A stretch of DNA of 64,000 bases from Cladocopium goreaui (Eukaryota > Sar > Dinophyceae > Suessiales > Symbiodiniaceae), in NCBI GenBank assembly GCA_947184155.2, contig CAMXCT020000125.1:697125-761124 (forward strand). The letters are read 5' to 3'. Below are positions 22,434 to 34,537 of the stretch, in pieces (the first letter of the stretch is position 1; the number at the start of each line of letters is the position of its first letter). The translations under genes and the position numbers were made by a program. The notes under the pieces are model-generated. The model was given only the letters and a program-made list of their open reading frames with translations. It ran no database searches and was not told the origin of the DNA.

Positions 22434-22733
22434 ATCTATCTAATCTAATCTAATCTAATCTAATCTAATCTAATCTAATCTAATCTAATCTAATCTAATC
22501 TAATCTAATCTAATCTAATCTAATCTAATCTAATCTAATCTAATCTAATCTAATCTATCTATCTATCTATCTATGTTGCCATGTAACACAAAGGGGTCCC
22601 ATCATTTTGTCCCCGCTGTCACTGTGATGTTTCACAAGGTGTCTTCATGGCGATGCATTTCAACCGCTATTATTGTGGAAAGTGCCACCTCACGTACTTG
22701 ATCAAGAAAGAGGCTCGCGATGCAGAAGAATGA
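20091..22733 (+). CDS. RPS27A: Ubiquitin-like domain fused to ribosomal protein eS31 (S27a)
   Basis: Exons 20193-20247, 20839-20924, 21024-21068, 21224-21300, 21464-21505, 21728-21804 and 22639-22733 join in phase to a TGA at 22731-22733. A tentative first exon ATG CAA (20091-20096) completes it to about 160 residues. The C-terminal half is unmistakable eS31: [48 protein letters not shown], then the zinc ribbon C-x4-C (CPHETC) and CGKC. The N-terminal 75 residues ([12 protein letters not shown] ... [16 protein letters not shown]) take the place of ubiquitin but are very divergent. The processing site is probably in GLDGGGKK. The protein is part of the 40S subunit. Donors here are mostly GA or GC. 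Antisense CTAT/CTAAT repeats fill the last intron. Confidence 0.88.
20440..20715. repeat. TA-rich and ATGAT microsatellites inside an eS31 intron
   Basis: CACA, ATAT, ATAATA and GATAC/GATAT-type units fill most of the second eS31 intron. Confidence 0.9.
22355..22575. repeat. CT, CTAT and CTAAT microsatellite in the last eS31 intron
   Basis: Consecutive blocks of CT, CTAT (about 12 units) and CTAAT (about 23 units), then CTAT again. Confidence 0.95.
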
Positions 22734-24867
22734 GTGTAAGGGTGGTTTCGAGGAAAGCGCCACACATATTTATCACAGGTTGAAGGGGTTGAGTCGTGGG
22801 GTGCAAGTCCAAGCTTCTCTTCGTGCAGGAGAAATGATACAGGCTCAGGAGGCAGCTGCAGCTGCGCGCGCCAAAAATGTTTGCCTCTCCTTGCGAGCAT
22901 TGGAAAGTGATGGAGAGTCGAAGTGCTGCAACTTTACAAACCTTTTGCAATGCCTCAGTTCTTTTGTAGAAAGTGCGGCCAGAACATGCTTATTTTCAAG
23001 AAGGAATATTACCATTGATTTTTGGAGGGCATAGTGTGAATTGTTGTATATAGCATTATATGGCTATATGGCAACTTTACGGCCAGTGTACATGTGGTGC
23101 CATGAGAAACGAATCAAGTGAAAGAGCTTGCACACCATCTACGCTACATATTCAGCGTTACTTGTTGATCTTACACTACAACGTTGAGAGATTTCAAAAC
23201 CAAAAAGCATAGCCCATCCGAAGGCTCTTCCTGGTCAGAAATCCATTTGCCTTAGCCGGCTTTGGCTCAAAGCGCATGAGAGATTCGTCCTTAGAATTAG
23301 AATGCTGTGAACATGTGAAACATTTAACTTCTATTGCATGCATCAACAATTGACTCCGTAAAAATTAGGCAGACCAATATGTAATATGTTCGAATAGTTA
23401 GTTGGTTGCCGCTGGAATTGCCGCTTGAGGTTACTAGGCTTTTCAAGCCCACCAGTATGAAAAAGATTAAGAGGTTTGGGACTGCATGCATTGAGCTTGG
23501 CACTCACAGATTAGGTCACGAAGAGGGCTGTAATGTGCATGAATCTGCCAAAAGTATCCAAAAGTGTCATACAGATGTGGGTTCTTTGGTCTCCCCTGCA
23601 TCGTGGAAGCTGGTGTCCAGCCTGGTGCCTAGATTAGATGTCAAGGTGGCCGCCAAGCGGCCGCCAGAACTGAAGGCAAGTAAGTCAGTTGCAGAGATGG
23701 GCTGAGAAGGTTACCGAAGACAAAACCGATCAAAACCGCAACGGTCACTCGATATGATTTCGGTATCCTTCAGTCACTTGGTATCACTGGGTCACCTCAA
23801 GTTTCAACGCCTTGTTGATCCTAGCAATTCGCGCAAGGTCCGGTGATGGTGCCCAACAAAGTCAGATGGTGGTCCCGGCCAATGCTCTTGCATCTTCATG
23901 GATGTTCAAGCTCTATTTTTCAGTACGTCATGCACATCCGTTCGCGTAGCGGGATGCCTTGCCCTTATTAAACGTAAATACATTCGTGCCATTTCGTGTC
24001 TACATGTATAGAGTATGTGTCTCTTTGTTTTCCTGTTTCCTTCTTGTTTGTCTCTTTTGCTTTTGCCGCGAAGAAGGGCTTCCTCCCGAACTATTTGCGT
24101 GTTCGCAGGATGTGCTTGCTTTACTTGCCAAACCGGAAGGTTCAATCTGCTGCCTTCCTGCTCAAGGCTTTAGGGGACACCTTGAGGCGGATTGTTAGGA
24201 GAGCTTCTTGCAGCCTCCTTCCGCCTTGGGGCTTGCTGACCATGGCGCCCTATGATGCAAGTGAGGACCTGGTGTTGCACCGTGGTGCAGCATGTTGTGA
24301 TTGTCGTGGCACCATTGCACATCCCCTTTTGTGGATCCCTCACTTCATCCGGAACAGACACCTCCCTTTTGGTCTGCAGAGTTTGTGAGTTGTGGCTTCT
24401 GTTTCCTCTTCTGTGCTGTTCAGAGGAAGTGGCTCCACCCTTCCAAACAATGTACTTTTCTGATGAGCACCTCGGATGTCTATTTGCTGACTGGATGCTG
24501 GCAAGCGCAGTCCCTGCGAACTGGAGTCCCAAGTTTATTTTCCCAACACGTTCTTCCCATAATGCAAATCATATAACTGTGCATGATGTAGTACCTTGTG
24601 CGGCGACAGCAATGTTGCATTGAAGGCAGACGGTCTGCGACGATTGTAGGTGATTCTGCACATCGCCATTTTCAGCCTAGCAGATGCAGATGGGTCGTAA
24701 GCTGCAACACTTTGATCCCTCCCATGGGCACCGAGGTTCATGATAAAGTACCAGCCTTTGGCACAGGCCAAGCAAAGGCCTGGAGTGCAGAGACAGCCCG
24801 TTCCGCTTTGAGAAGGCCCTTGGAAATTGCTGAGCCAACTTGAGTTGATTGTTCCAATTTGTTCCAG
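22734..24867. other. Intergenic stretch with unassigned open segments
   Basis: No gene recognised. A weak spliced-leader-like string lies at 23250-23272. Open segments bounded by AG and possible donors at about 24073-24135 (LPPELFACSQDVLALLAKPE) and 24424-24520 (VAPPFQTMYFSDEHLGCLFA) could be exons of the gene ending at 24985. Confidence 0.3.
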
Positions 24868-24985
24868 GCTCCGAGAAGACGCAAATGATGCAGAAGCTCA
24901 AAAAGTGTATGACGAGCACTTTCCACTCTACAAGCCCCACGGCCGAGAACTGCATCAGCATGTGGATAGCTTGCGCTGTGACTAG
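24868..24985 (+). CDS. Possible C-terminal exon of an unidentified gene
   Basis: After an AG acceptor at 24866-24867 the frame reads LREDANDAEAQKVYDEHFP and HGRELHQHVDSLRCD, ending at TAG 24983-24985. It is followed by the SCCPDH-like gene. The composition is protein-like but no family was recognised. Upstream exons are uncertain. Confidence 0.35.
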
Positions 24986-25162
24986 GGATGGTGATCTAAG
25001 TATATCTAAGTAGTGCTTAGAAACTGATCGGATACGTAGCTAACGTATGTGTGTGCATATGTGGGCATGGATTCTGGATGATAGAGCTGGTTATCACACT
25101 GCAGAGTTCCTCTCCTTGCTTTGAGGAACTATGACTGGTGCAGTTCTTGGGATGGTAAGCAG

Positions 25163-28100
25163 TATGACCTGGTCTTCTACGGGGTGTCTGGATACACAGG
25201 CTATTTGATGCCAAGCAGCAGTACAAGATAGTACAAGCTGCAAGACGCAGGGGCACAGTGTTTGTATTTCCAAATTGCACGTGTTGATTGACAGAAAAAG
25301 TTTGGATGAACATGTCGCAACACTCGGATGATGAGAAGATGCAGCTGGTTGCAAGGCTGCATGCTGCCATGACTGCGCAATGCACGTGCTTTAAGGATGA
25401 TGGAGTATCTCAAACGCGTCTCTTTGAAGCGAACGCCGGAGAGCTTCACCTTTGCGTTTGCAGGGCGAACGCCCTCAAGGGTACAGGAACTACGGGATCG
25501 TGAGTTCGCCGGCACCATCTACGAGGAGTGAGATCCCATGCAATCACTGTCGATCCCATTCATTCCTGCGTTTTGAGTGCGCACTCGGGTGGATCGAGGC
25601 CTTGTATATGTGCTTCGACCGTAGTCTCCTAGAGTCTTCCAGATGCCATTGCAGGACACCCCTGTCATGCAAATGTCTTATGACGACCCTTACTCCATTA
25701 TAGACCTCGTGAAGAGTGCCAAGTGCATTATCAACGTAGCTGGTCCCTACATGCTCACCCAGGGCGAGCTTATGAAGCTCGACTTGTTTGGATGCATTCG
25801 AGACATGCTGAGCACAATGGATTAACCAGAAAAGAATCACTTTCCAACTCGGTAGACCTGCATGCGAAGTCTTGCGTTAGATTTGCAGTGCTGCCCGCTG
25901 CCCTTTCTAAGGATAGATTGCTGCATTACTCGAGGTGTCCACTACTGTGACATCAGCGGAGAGATCCCTTGGTCCCGGCGGATCACTCCACTGCATCGAG
26001 ACTTGCGCAGAAAAGAAAGGATCCCCTCACATCCCCTCCCATCGTTACCAGGATTTATGGAGTATCTTGGAGCAACGCCAGTTGGGCTTTAGCATCTTGT
26101 AGTCATTGTAGTCATTGTAGTCATTGTAGTCATTGTAGTCATTGTAGTCATTCTTGTAGCATGTTGTAGGCCTTGTTCTCAGCCTAAGGACATGCGCAGC
26201 GCAGCGGTGCCTTCATCATTCCAAGCGCAGCTTCTGCTGGTGGCTTTCCAGATCTTTGCACCTTTCTCTGTGCCAAGAAGGCATGTCCCAAAGATGGGTG
26301 ACGAGTCGGTGACGAGCAGACAATGTTTCTTTGAGAGCTACATAGAGCTCCTTTTCATATCTAGACTTCTCAAGACACATTTAATGACATTTGAACTCGC
26401 CAGCTGTGGAGGCACGAGAGGACTATGGCGAGGATCTGCGAAAAGCTATTTGCTATGTCAATGGAGGCGGTGCCATTGCCACAGCATCTGGCGGCACGTT
26501 ACTTGGATGAACAGGGCCTTGATATTGCTGATGCTTAGGAATCGCGTCCGGTTCAACATATCAAACTTGGGACATGGGGATGTCTAGTAAGTACCCCCAG
26601 TCAATCAGCAGAGCACCCGCGATACCCGTGCTTTTTGAATGTTCAAGCGTGCCTCGTTTGTGACCTTTCCAGTTGATGTTTGAGGCTAAAAACCCGAGCC
26701 ACGATGGCTGCTGGTGGTGATGAGACCCGGAAAATGATGGGAGATCCTTACGCCCTCGGCGGCTTTGTTCCAGACCGGGACCGACATGGCATTAAGCGTT
26801 TTGGCGGAAGCCTAGAGGCCTAAGGTCCTAGAGATATCGTCACTGACTACGGTTTCGGCGATTCCCCAGCCGCATGCATTGCTTTTTGTTCTCCAACAGT
26901 CATAGCTGCCAATAGATCCAATAGTACCCCATGGATTCTCAATGAAGCCTTGAAATAGAGAGAGAAGAACATATAGCATAAGACAGGGCTGCAGTGGGTC
27001 GCTGTATCGCTTGCAACCGCGGCAAATTTGCATCGCTTACATCCGCGTGATTTGTATCGCTCGCGCTGCCATCATGGCTCTGGGTCAGGATCATGTCTAA
27101 TGATCATTGTCCAAGTCATGATTGCCATTGCCATCATTCTACCAGTGTACTTCCTTTGTGAAGCAGTGAAGCACAGGAACTCTCAAGGTGTTGTACCTGT
27201 GTACTTCCTGTGTTAAACACAGACACCCGTTGTCGTCGAGTACCTGCTTCTTACGCCCTAAACATAAATTTGTCGCATCCCCTGGAAAGGAGTGCTGGTG
27301 CAAGTGAGTCGAATCTATCGGGTGTGAGTCTGTAGCCGCTGCAGCGTGTGTTGGTCATTGGTCCTCAACATCGAACCGCTGTATCACACAGATTGTAAAG
27401 AGTGCGCGTTGCCAACACATTTCTCGCCTTTCTGCCACACATGTTATGCTTTGGCTCAGGTATTGTAACATTGAATTTGGAACCGGAAAAGTGACTACCA
27501 AAGTACGCGCAGAAGACTTGGATGCCAACATGTCAAAGATCTCAGCTCCTTGGTCATGAGTCAGTCGTACTGCCTGTTTCGATCTGTTTTGATGAGGGCT
27601 GAACTAATGATGGGGTGCTGCAGGAAGACAAACACTTGGGCATTTGGCGCGGTCCTAATGTGTGCCCTTCCCTGCATTTGTGGCCAGCAACAGATGTCTT
27701 TGCAACTGCCTATGAAAGTCATCCATCAAGAAATCATGGTTCGCTGATAATTGATTTCCACTTTCAATTTAATCTGTGTAACGGTTTCTCCCTTACAGGT
27801 ACTCATATTTTGATACTCGTATCGTGCGGCGGTCCAATATGCTCTTGGCCGACATGGGTGGAAAGCCATACGGCAAGAGTTTGAACTTTCTGCAGTTCTC
27901 AGTGCTACCAACCGATACTTGGCCGGCAATTTGTTCATAACATACTGTACTTGATTATATATATAATATATATATATACGTATATGCATACTTCAGCTTG
28001 CTGTTACCACTGTTGTTGGTTGATTCTTCAGCCCTTGCTTTGCCTGGAGATGAGGAAATGCTGCTGCAACAAAAGGGCGGTGGCGGTGGTGCCGGTGGCG

Positions 28101-29595
28101 GCATCGGCGGTGGTGCCGGTGGTGGAGGTGGTGGTGGCAGTGTCGAGGCCGAGAGAAAAGCCCTTGAGGCCAAAGGCTGGGCACAAGCTCCGCAGCACAA
28201 GTGGATGAGCTGATTTTCTGACCATCCTGTAGTACTGTAGCCGCTTAGCCAAGAAAGAGATGGGAAGAGATAAACATGAAACGATCTACCGTACCTCCTG
28301 GATCAAGAGGGACCACTGTGCTTCCGAAGTTTTTGTGCAGGTGTGTATTACAAAGCCGGCGAGGGCCCCCCACTTGAAGAGTCCCTCTGCTTCAAAGAAG
28401 TCCTTAGCCATTTTTTGGAGTAGCAGGCTTGCGATGCTTGCAACTTTGGCAGGTTATGCGTGGGAAACCGATACCCGAGAAACTAAGATTAACCTTCCTG
28501 TTAAGAAATGGTCAAGCTTCCATCATGTCATCAAAAGAGCGGGAGTCTCGCAGGAGGGAATGAGTAGCCCACACTGTGACCCAAGAGCCAGAGGGCCTAA
28601 GAGATCCTAAGAGTATCCAACGGGCCATTTGCAGACATTTCCTAGCTCGTATAGCCCGCTATCAATGACTTGTCAGATAAATTTGGAGCGTCGTGATAAA
28701 GAACGGGAGAAAGAACACGCTTCTTGATCAGAAGTTCTAAAGATTTCTAAAGTTTTATGTCCCTTTTGGATGTGGTTCCACCTCCTTTAGGTTGGATGAT
28801 GCCTGGAGTGCTTGGTTCTTGTGGTCGCAGACAGACAAGGGCCATGAGGCTTTGATCTAGGTTGTGTTGACAGGAACTCTGCTGCAAGAATCTGTGTCAC
28901 AAGCCATGCAACTGCTCGTCACGTGTGATTAATTACTTTTTGGGAAATATGTGATACGACATGATGATAGTACATACATATATGTTTATGTTTTATTTAT
29001 ATTTATATGCATATAATTATATATATATGCACGTACGTACAGTGCATTTGTATATACTTAGATGCACATTTCACCGACTGTAGTGTTGCTCCGCTGTGTC
29101 ACCAGATCAAGTGCGACTTCATTGGACGCGACGGCTACTTCGAGACAGCGCGAATTGCAGTGGAGACGGTGCCGCGTCAAGACCAGGGCCCAACAATTTT
29201 GCTTGGGAAACAGTGCGCATGTATACGTACTGTATGCATTATATAATGTATGCTTCAGAACCATCAGTATTTGTGTCCCGCAATTTGGTCACGCCACATC
29301 TTAGGCAATGACTCTTGTCTTCGACCGGCAGGTGCGCTGTCACTGTTGGGACTGTTGGGACTTTTGGTCAAGAGTTCCCAGTTTCGATCACAAACTCCAG
29401 ACGCAATCACCGACCCACAGTCAGAAACTCTCGATGGCAGGAGTTGCCTTATCCAGGCGGTGTGTTGACACCAGCTGTCGCATGTGGTGAAGCATTGGCC
29501 AGAAGGCTAATCCACAGTGCCCTTGGCAGCACCTGTCATTCTTGATCATTCTTGCCCCTCTGACAGAATCAGGACTTCAGGCCCTTAAGGCTTAA
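25163..29595 (+). CDS. Saccharopine-dehydrogenase-like oxidoreductase
   Basis: At least sixteen short exons, nearly all joining in phase: 25163-25206, 25396-25525, 25655-25776, 25912-25997, 26189-26280, 26412-26497, 26685-26795, 27460-27544, 27624-27646, 27799-27901, 28055-28175, 28341-28378, 28453-28476, 29106-29168, 29441-29516 and 29567-29595 (TAA). One small exon near 29330 is probably missing. Diagnostic pieces are the N-terminal Rossmann motif YDLVFYGVSGYTG, FAFAGRTPSRVQELRD, INVAGPYMLTQGE, RGVHYCDISGEIPW, GGAIATASGGTLKTRATM, FDTRIVRRSNMLL and PGGVLTPAVACGEAL. These match the SCCPDH/trans-acting enoyl-reductase-like family, predicted NAD(P)-dependent and often membrane- or lipid-body-associated; the substrate is unknown. 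Exon 28055-28175 encodes a run of about 22 Gly-rich residues. The start codon is upstream and unresolved. Confidence 0.8.
26095..26160. repeat. 9-bp tandem repeat (CATTGTAGT) in an intron
   Basis: Six to seven units between two exons of the SCCPDH-like gene. Confidence 0.9.
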
Positions 29596-30074
29596 AGGAT
29601 TTGGATTTCACTGCTGGGTATGGATCAATACCTATTAATACCATGTTTAGGGGAATGAACATCCATAAATCCCAGCTATTTTGATGTGAACTACAGGGGT
29701 ACTATTGGTTTTGACACACTGCCAGCAGCTGAGGTGGTGTAAAATTCAAAATGGCTGAGTGGCATGGAGTCGAGGAGTTGGCACCTCAGTATGCCGAGGA
29801 ACGAGGAGGGTCTCACTTGACGCGTTGGGCTTCTTGTGACTTGTTAGCTGCTAAGCTGCTCTTTTGTAAGGTTCAACCCACCACCAAATCCTTGAGTGAG
29901 CACCTTGGCAATGAATCCTGGCTTCAAAGACTGCTGATTTTGCTGGAGACCTGTGTGTTTGACTTCAGTTTTGAATGGCAAACATATGTTTATAATATAT
30001 ATATAGTATTTATATGTAGACACATATTCATCATACTTACACATGCATATGCCTATATTTTTGACATATATAAT

Positions 30075-30108
<34 letters not shown>

Positions 30109-31343
30109 TAGATATATATATATAATATACATATATGTATATGTTCAATATGTCTATGTAAGATCTATTGTATGGACAGAGGTGGGCTCAGATCGCTGTC
30201 GCACAGCTCGTGAGCTCGGCGTCGGTGCGACTCCTGCGACTAGCGATAGCCGTAAACAGGACCACATGTAATTCCTATATTTAGCTAAGAATATCTATGG
30301 TTAATCTATGGTTAATCTATGATTCATAATGGTTAATAATGGTTAATAATGGTTAATAATTGGAATTATAGATTTTATACTTGTCTATATTGCAATTCTT
30401 AGGTGCATGCACTCTAAACTATATATATATGTATATATACACACTGTACCGCATGCATATGCACATGTCGGAATCATAGGTTCGTTTGATCGACATTGAC
30501 ACTTTGTTGGTGAGTTGTGATTTGGCTGCAGGTTTCCATCGTCAGGCAGAAATGAAGGTCAAGACTCCTCTTCAGTCAGAATCTACTTCCATGAGTGTCT
30601 GACAAGCAAACACACACTGCCGCGCAGATGCATGTCAGATGTGTATGACGGGTCCATTGTTTTCATTCTCCTCATGTGTATATTGTACATCCCCTCAAAA
30701 AAGCAAAGTACAGAAATATAGACGATATTGTGACCACACTCAAGGCCGACCCCCTGTCCATTGTGGGAATCTCTCCCTTAACATGCTGCATTTGCGCAGT
30801 GCTTGATTCCTGATCAGGGGAGAAAAGGATTGCACAAGGAGCAGCGCAGTTCCACACGAAACAGAATGCAACCATTCCTTGGGTGTGCACTGCGAGCATT
30901 CATGAGCCAAGTCAGCGTACGCTCTATGCTCAGCACATGAGAACGTGAACGAAGTGTCCTATCCACGTCCAACACTAGCCAGACCTTCACGACCAGGAGA
31001 TATATTTGCAGAAGTTGTAGCTGTTTTGTAGCTTTAGCTGCTCTCAAGCACAGGAGGCCAATATTTAGGAAATTTAGGACATGGTAATCAAAATTCATGG
31101 CATGCACAATCAACTTTTCGACTTCTTGTTGTTTGAGGCCTTGTTTGACTTTTTGAAATGATTTTGCACACTTTCTGACTCACACCATGCACCCTCTTTT
31201 TTCCCTTAGGGTCCAACAGCATTTTTCCTGAGACTATATATATATATATACACATAAAGGTTGTACACCTACTGTATCCAGGAAAAATATCAGGGTCACC
31301 CACCTGCTTCTCTTCACTCAATGCCTATTCCTTTGCCTTCGCC
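29596..31343. other. Intergenic stretch with microsatellites
   Basis: Contains TA/GATA repeats (29990-30145), GGTTAATAAT units (30300-30360) and a short unassigned ORF from ATG 29751 (MAEWHGVEELAPQYAEERGG) that runs into the TA repeat. No known gene was seen. Confidence 0.5.
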
Positions 31344-34300
31344 ATGTGCTCGTTTTTGGCCGCCAATCAGCTCATCACAAACTTGGCATTTGTGAACTTC
31401 TTTCTGCAGCCACGGGGCCCTGATGTGACGACGCACATGAGGTTGCATGGCTTTGACTTTGTTCACAACCTGCTACACATGACAGGTCAACGCCGACCAC
31501 AACCCTTTGTTTCCTCAGATGGTCAAATCCTGGCTCTCTTCAACGGAGAAATCTACAACTGGCGGCAGCTGAGCAGAGAGGCTGAAGGTAGGGGCCTTCC
31601 AGCCTTCACCTCTGATGGTGAAGCCATTCTGCCAACATATCAGTCGGCAGGAGAATCTTTTCCCTTAGCGTTGCAAGGTGAGTTTGCAATTGCAGTCTTT
31701 GATTTCCAAAGCCGAAGGGCTGTTTTTGCAACGGACCCCTTTGGCACTAAGCCACTCTGGTACGCGCTGCTTCGCAGAAAGCAGAAAGTAGGAATTTCAT
31801 CTTACAAGAGTGGGCTGATACGATTGGGCTTTCGAAGCCAAGAAGTGCACATGGTGGGACCTAATCGGGTTCTGACAATTTGCCTGGACACCTTTCGCAT
31901 TACAAAGCAAACGACCGCTTTCGAATTTGACATGCGCCAGTTCAAAAACTCAACGGATGATTATATCAAGGCATTCAACAGTGCAGTGAAATTACGAACG
32001 CAGGATCTAGAAGGAACAGGCCGACCCCTCTTTGTTGGCCTTTCTTCTGGCTTCGATTCAGGGGCCATACACGCTTCTTTACATCACAATTCTGTAAGAC
32101 ATCACGCTTTCGCGCTTCTAGCTGAAGAGATCCCGCAGCTGCTTCATGACCGAGCGATGTTTGCAAAGACAACTTCGGAGGTCTCTGTGGTTTTGATGAA
32201 TGACGATGACTTTGATCTAGAGCGTCTTTGGCTGTTGGACCGTGCAGAACCATTCGCATACCTGGGCAAGAATTTCACTGGCCAGGCCAGCGTGCTTGAC
32301 GACTACGCAGCACCTCGACATTTTTCCCCAACAGCGTAAGCTTGGGGTCTTCCAACATAGTAATAAAGGTTCCGGAGCAGGTCGGAGCAGCGAAAATCCG
32401 GATTGCCAAAGCTCCCAGGTTCCCAGGAAGGGGTTCCCAAGCAAGTTCCCAAAGGTTCCCAAGCAAGGTTTCTAAGCAATTTCCCAAGCCAGGTTTCCAA
32501 GCTAGGTTCCCCAGTAAGGTTCCCAAGCAAGGTTTCCAAGCCAGGTTCCCAAGCAAGGTTCGCAAAGGTTTCCACGCAAGGTTCCCAGGAACAGGTTCCC
32601 AAAGATTCCCAAAGATTTCCAATGTGGTGGATGTTTGGTATCCTTAGCCAGTCAATATCCCAGATTTGTGTGAATGGTTGCCCAAACATGTTTGAAGACT
32701 GCAACCATACTACAACCAAGTGTGAGGTTTCCCCTGTCTTCAAATATGCCATCAAACTCGTCTGGCTTCGACCCCAAATGTTGGGCAGCTGCTTGAGTGA
32801 TGAAAGATTCCGAAAGGTTCCCAGGAACAGGTTCCCAAAGATTCTCAAAGGTTCCCAAGAACAGGTTCCCAAGACAGGTTTCTAAGCAAGGTTTTCCGGA
32901 ATAGGTTTCCAAGGACAGGTTTCCAAGAACTGGTTTCCAGGACAGGTTTTCAAGAACAGGTTCCCAAGCAAGGTTCCCAAGCAAGGGTTTCCAAGCAAAG
33001 CTCCCAGTAACAGATTTGCAAGCAAGGTGTCGAGGCATAGGTGTCCAAGCAAAGTTTATGTTGTTCCCGACAGATGGTCAATCAAAGGTTTATCTCGGTT
33101 TATCTCAAACAGCTCGCAAACACCAGTCCGACAAACAGTTGTTGATTTTTCATGTACAGTAGTTGTTGCTGTTGGGGATATTCTGTGGGCTTATTTTTTT
33201 TGGGGTTACTATTGCTTGTTGTATCCGATTCTATCCTGTTGTTGCTTTTGTTCGGACATGACAGCGTTGCGTTGGCTGGGATCCTTCAGCGAGTCACCTC
33301 GACACATCTATGTGGGCACAAAAAAAAGCACACCGTACTGTTATGTAATCTTCATGACACGCCCAATGGTCTACATTCTAAAATATTCTAAATGTTGCAA
33401 ACATATGAATTCAAGCTCTGCAACCAAGTGAAGTATCCAACACCTGTTTCAGGTTTGAGATACTGTGATGATGTTAACCACGTGCCTTCCCTGTGTGAAT
33501 ACAGCTTATTGGATTTTGTTTAAGCTTAGCTTGCTTGGTACGATGTTTCCAAGGCTATTGGCCTCAGCTACATCGTCCGTTTAAGCAGAGACAGAGGAGC
33601 CCTTTGCTACCTCTCTGGTTCCGGCGCAGATGTGGCTAAGCCTGCATTTTTTCTCTAGAAGATTGTATTTCGTTGTTTTCCATGCAAACATGTGCAGAGC
33701 TTTGGTTGTAGTGAGTTCAACGTCGAGCTGGCCTATCCAAGCTGCAAAAGCCTCAAAACAAGGAAATCTTGAGCGACTACGGCTTTGCAGGCGAGAAGTG
33801 GTGCCCCCAGTCATCCTTTGGCGGCCTATTCCCTGACAATCTTTCAACCATCTTTCCCTGGGCAGAGTTTTTCCTGTCGACGCAGCGAGACTACTTACAT
33901 AAAGAGGAGCATGTTGCTGGAGCCCATGGAGTTGAGGCCAGATACCCATTTCTGGATCCACGTGTCGTGCAAGAGTACATTTGGTTGGCTCCAGATGCTT
34001 GGTTGCTTCATGTTGCTCCATGTTGCTCCTGTATTGATTTTCTTGCCGCTTTTCAAACTTTTCTCGTTTTGCAGCTTTGAATCAGGGGTGTGGCTCTAGT
34101 TTCTGCCTTGCTTTGAGCCCTCTGTGAAGGAAGTGAAGAATCGTGAGTACAAGGCCCCATTGCATGATGCCTTTGAAGGCTGGGGCTACCCTTTTGAAAA
34201 GCGAAAGAAGACCGGCTTCGCAGCCAGAGCGAACTTGGTTTCGCACGATTCAAGCATGCTATGGCGGTACAATACGCATCCTCCAGCTCCTTGTGGCCCA

Positions 34301-34537
34301 CACTCTGCACCAAACACCATTTCACTGTGTGTTGGAGAAGGCGAAGGCCTGAAATGTGAGGTGAAGTGTTCAGATGAACGACCCCCAAGCTCCAACACAT
34401 TACGCTGTGGCCATCGTGGCACGTGGGTTGGGAACATCAACTGCCAGGACCAGCAGGAAGATCTTCCAGCGACTTCTGCAACCCTGTGGCCAAAGGATGG
34501 GCCTCGACCACCTGTCGTGATGGAACAATCTGTTTGA
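31344..34537 (+). CDS. Asparagine-synthetase-like protein with Cys-rich tail
   Basis: Three exons, 31344-32316, 33728-33996 and 34118-34537, join in phase (GA and GC donors) into 553 residues. The protein starts Met-Cys, as required for the N-terminal nucleophile of class II glutamine amidotransferases. It continues QPRGPD, LLHMTG, LFNGEIYNW, SDGEAILPTYQSAGE and FATDPFGTKPLWY. The synthetase domain has the PP-loop as GLSSGFDSGAI, then EILSDYGFAGEKW where typical enzymes have SGEGADE, then VEARYPFLD and KNREYKAPL / KRKKTGF. After that come about 95 extra residues with regular cysteines (LCVGEGEGLKCEVKC, then TLRCGHRGTWVGNINC), resembling a Sushi/CCP-like or related Cys-rich module. The family transfers amide nitrogen from Gln to Asp or a related acid using ATP. 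The altered ATP-site loop leaves the substrate open. Confidence 0.75.
32400..33050. repeat. GGTTCCCAAGCAA minisatellite in intron 1
   Basis: Imperfect 11-13-bp units (AAGCAAGGTTCCC / CCAGGAACAGGTT) occupy about 32400-32620 and 32810-33050, split by about 190 bp of unique sequence. Long open frames on both strands here are repeat artefacts. Confidence 0.9.

Noticed and set aside
32275..32872. Minus-strand Trp/Glu/Pro/Leu repeat ORFs
   Set aside because: Translation of the GGTTCCCAAGCAA intron minisatellite in several overlapping frames.
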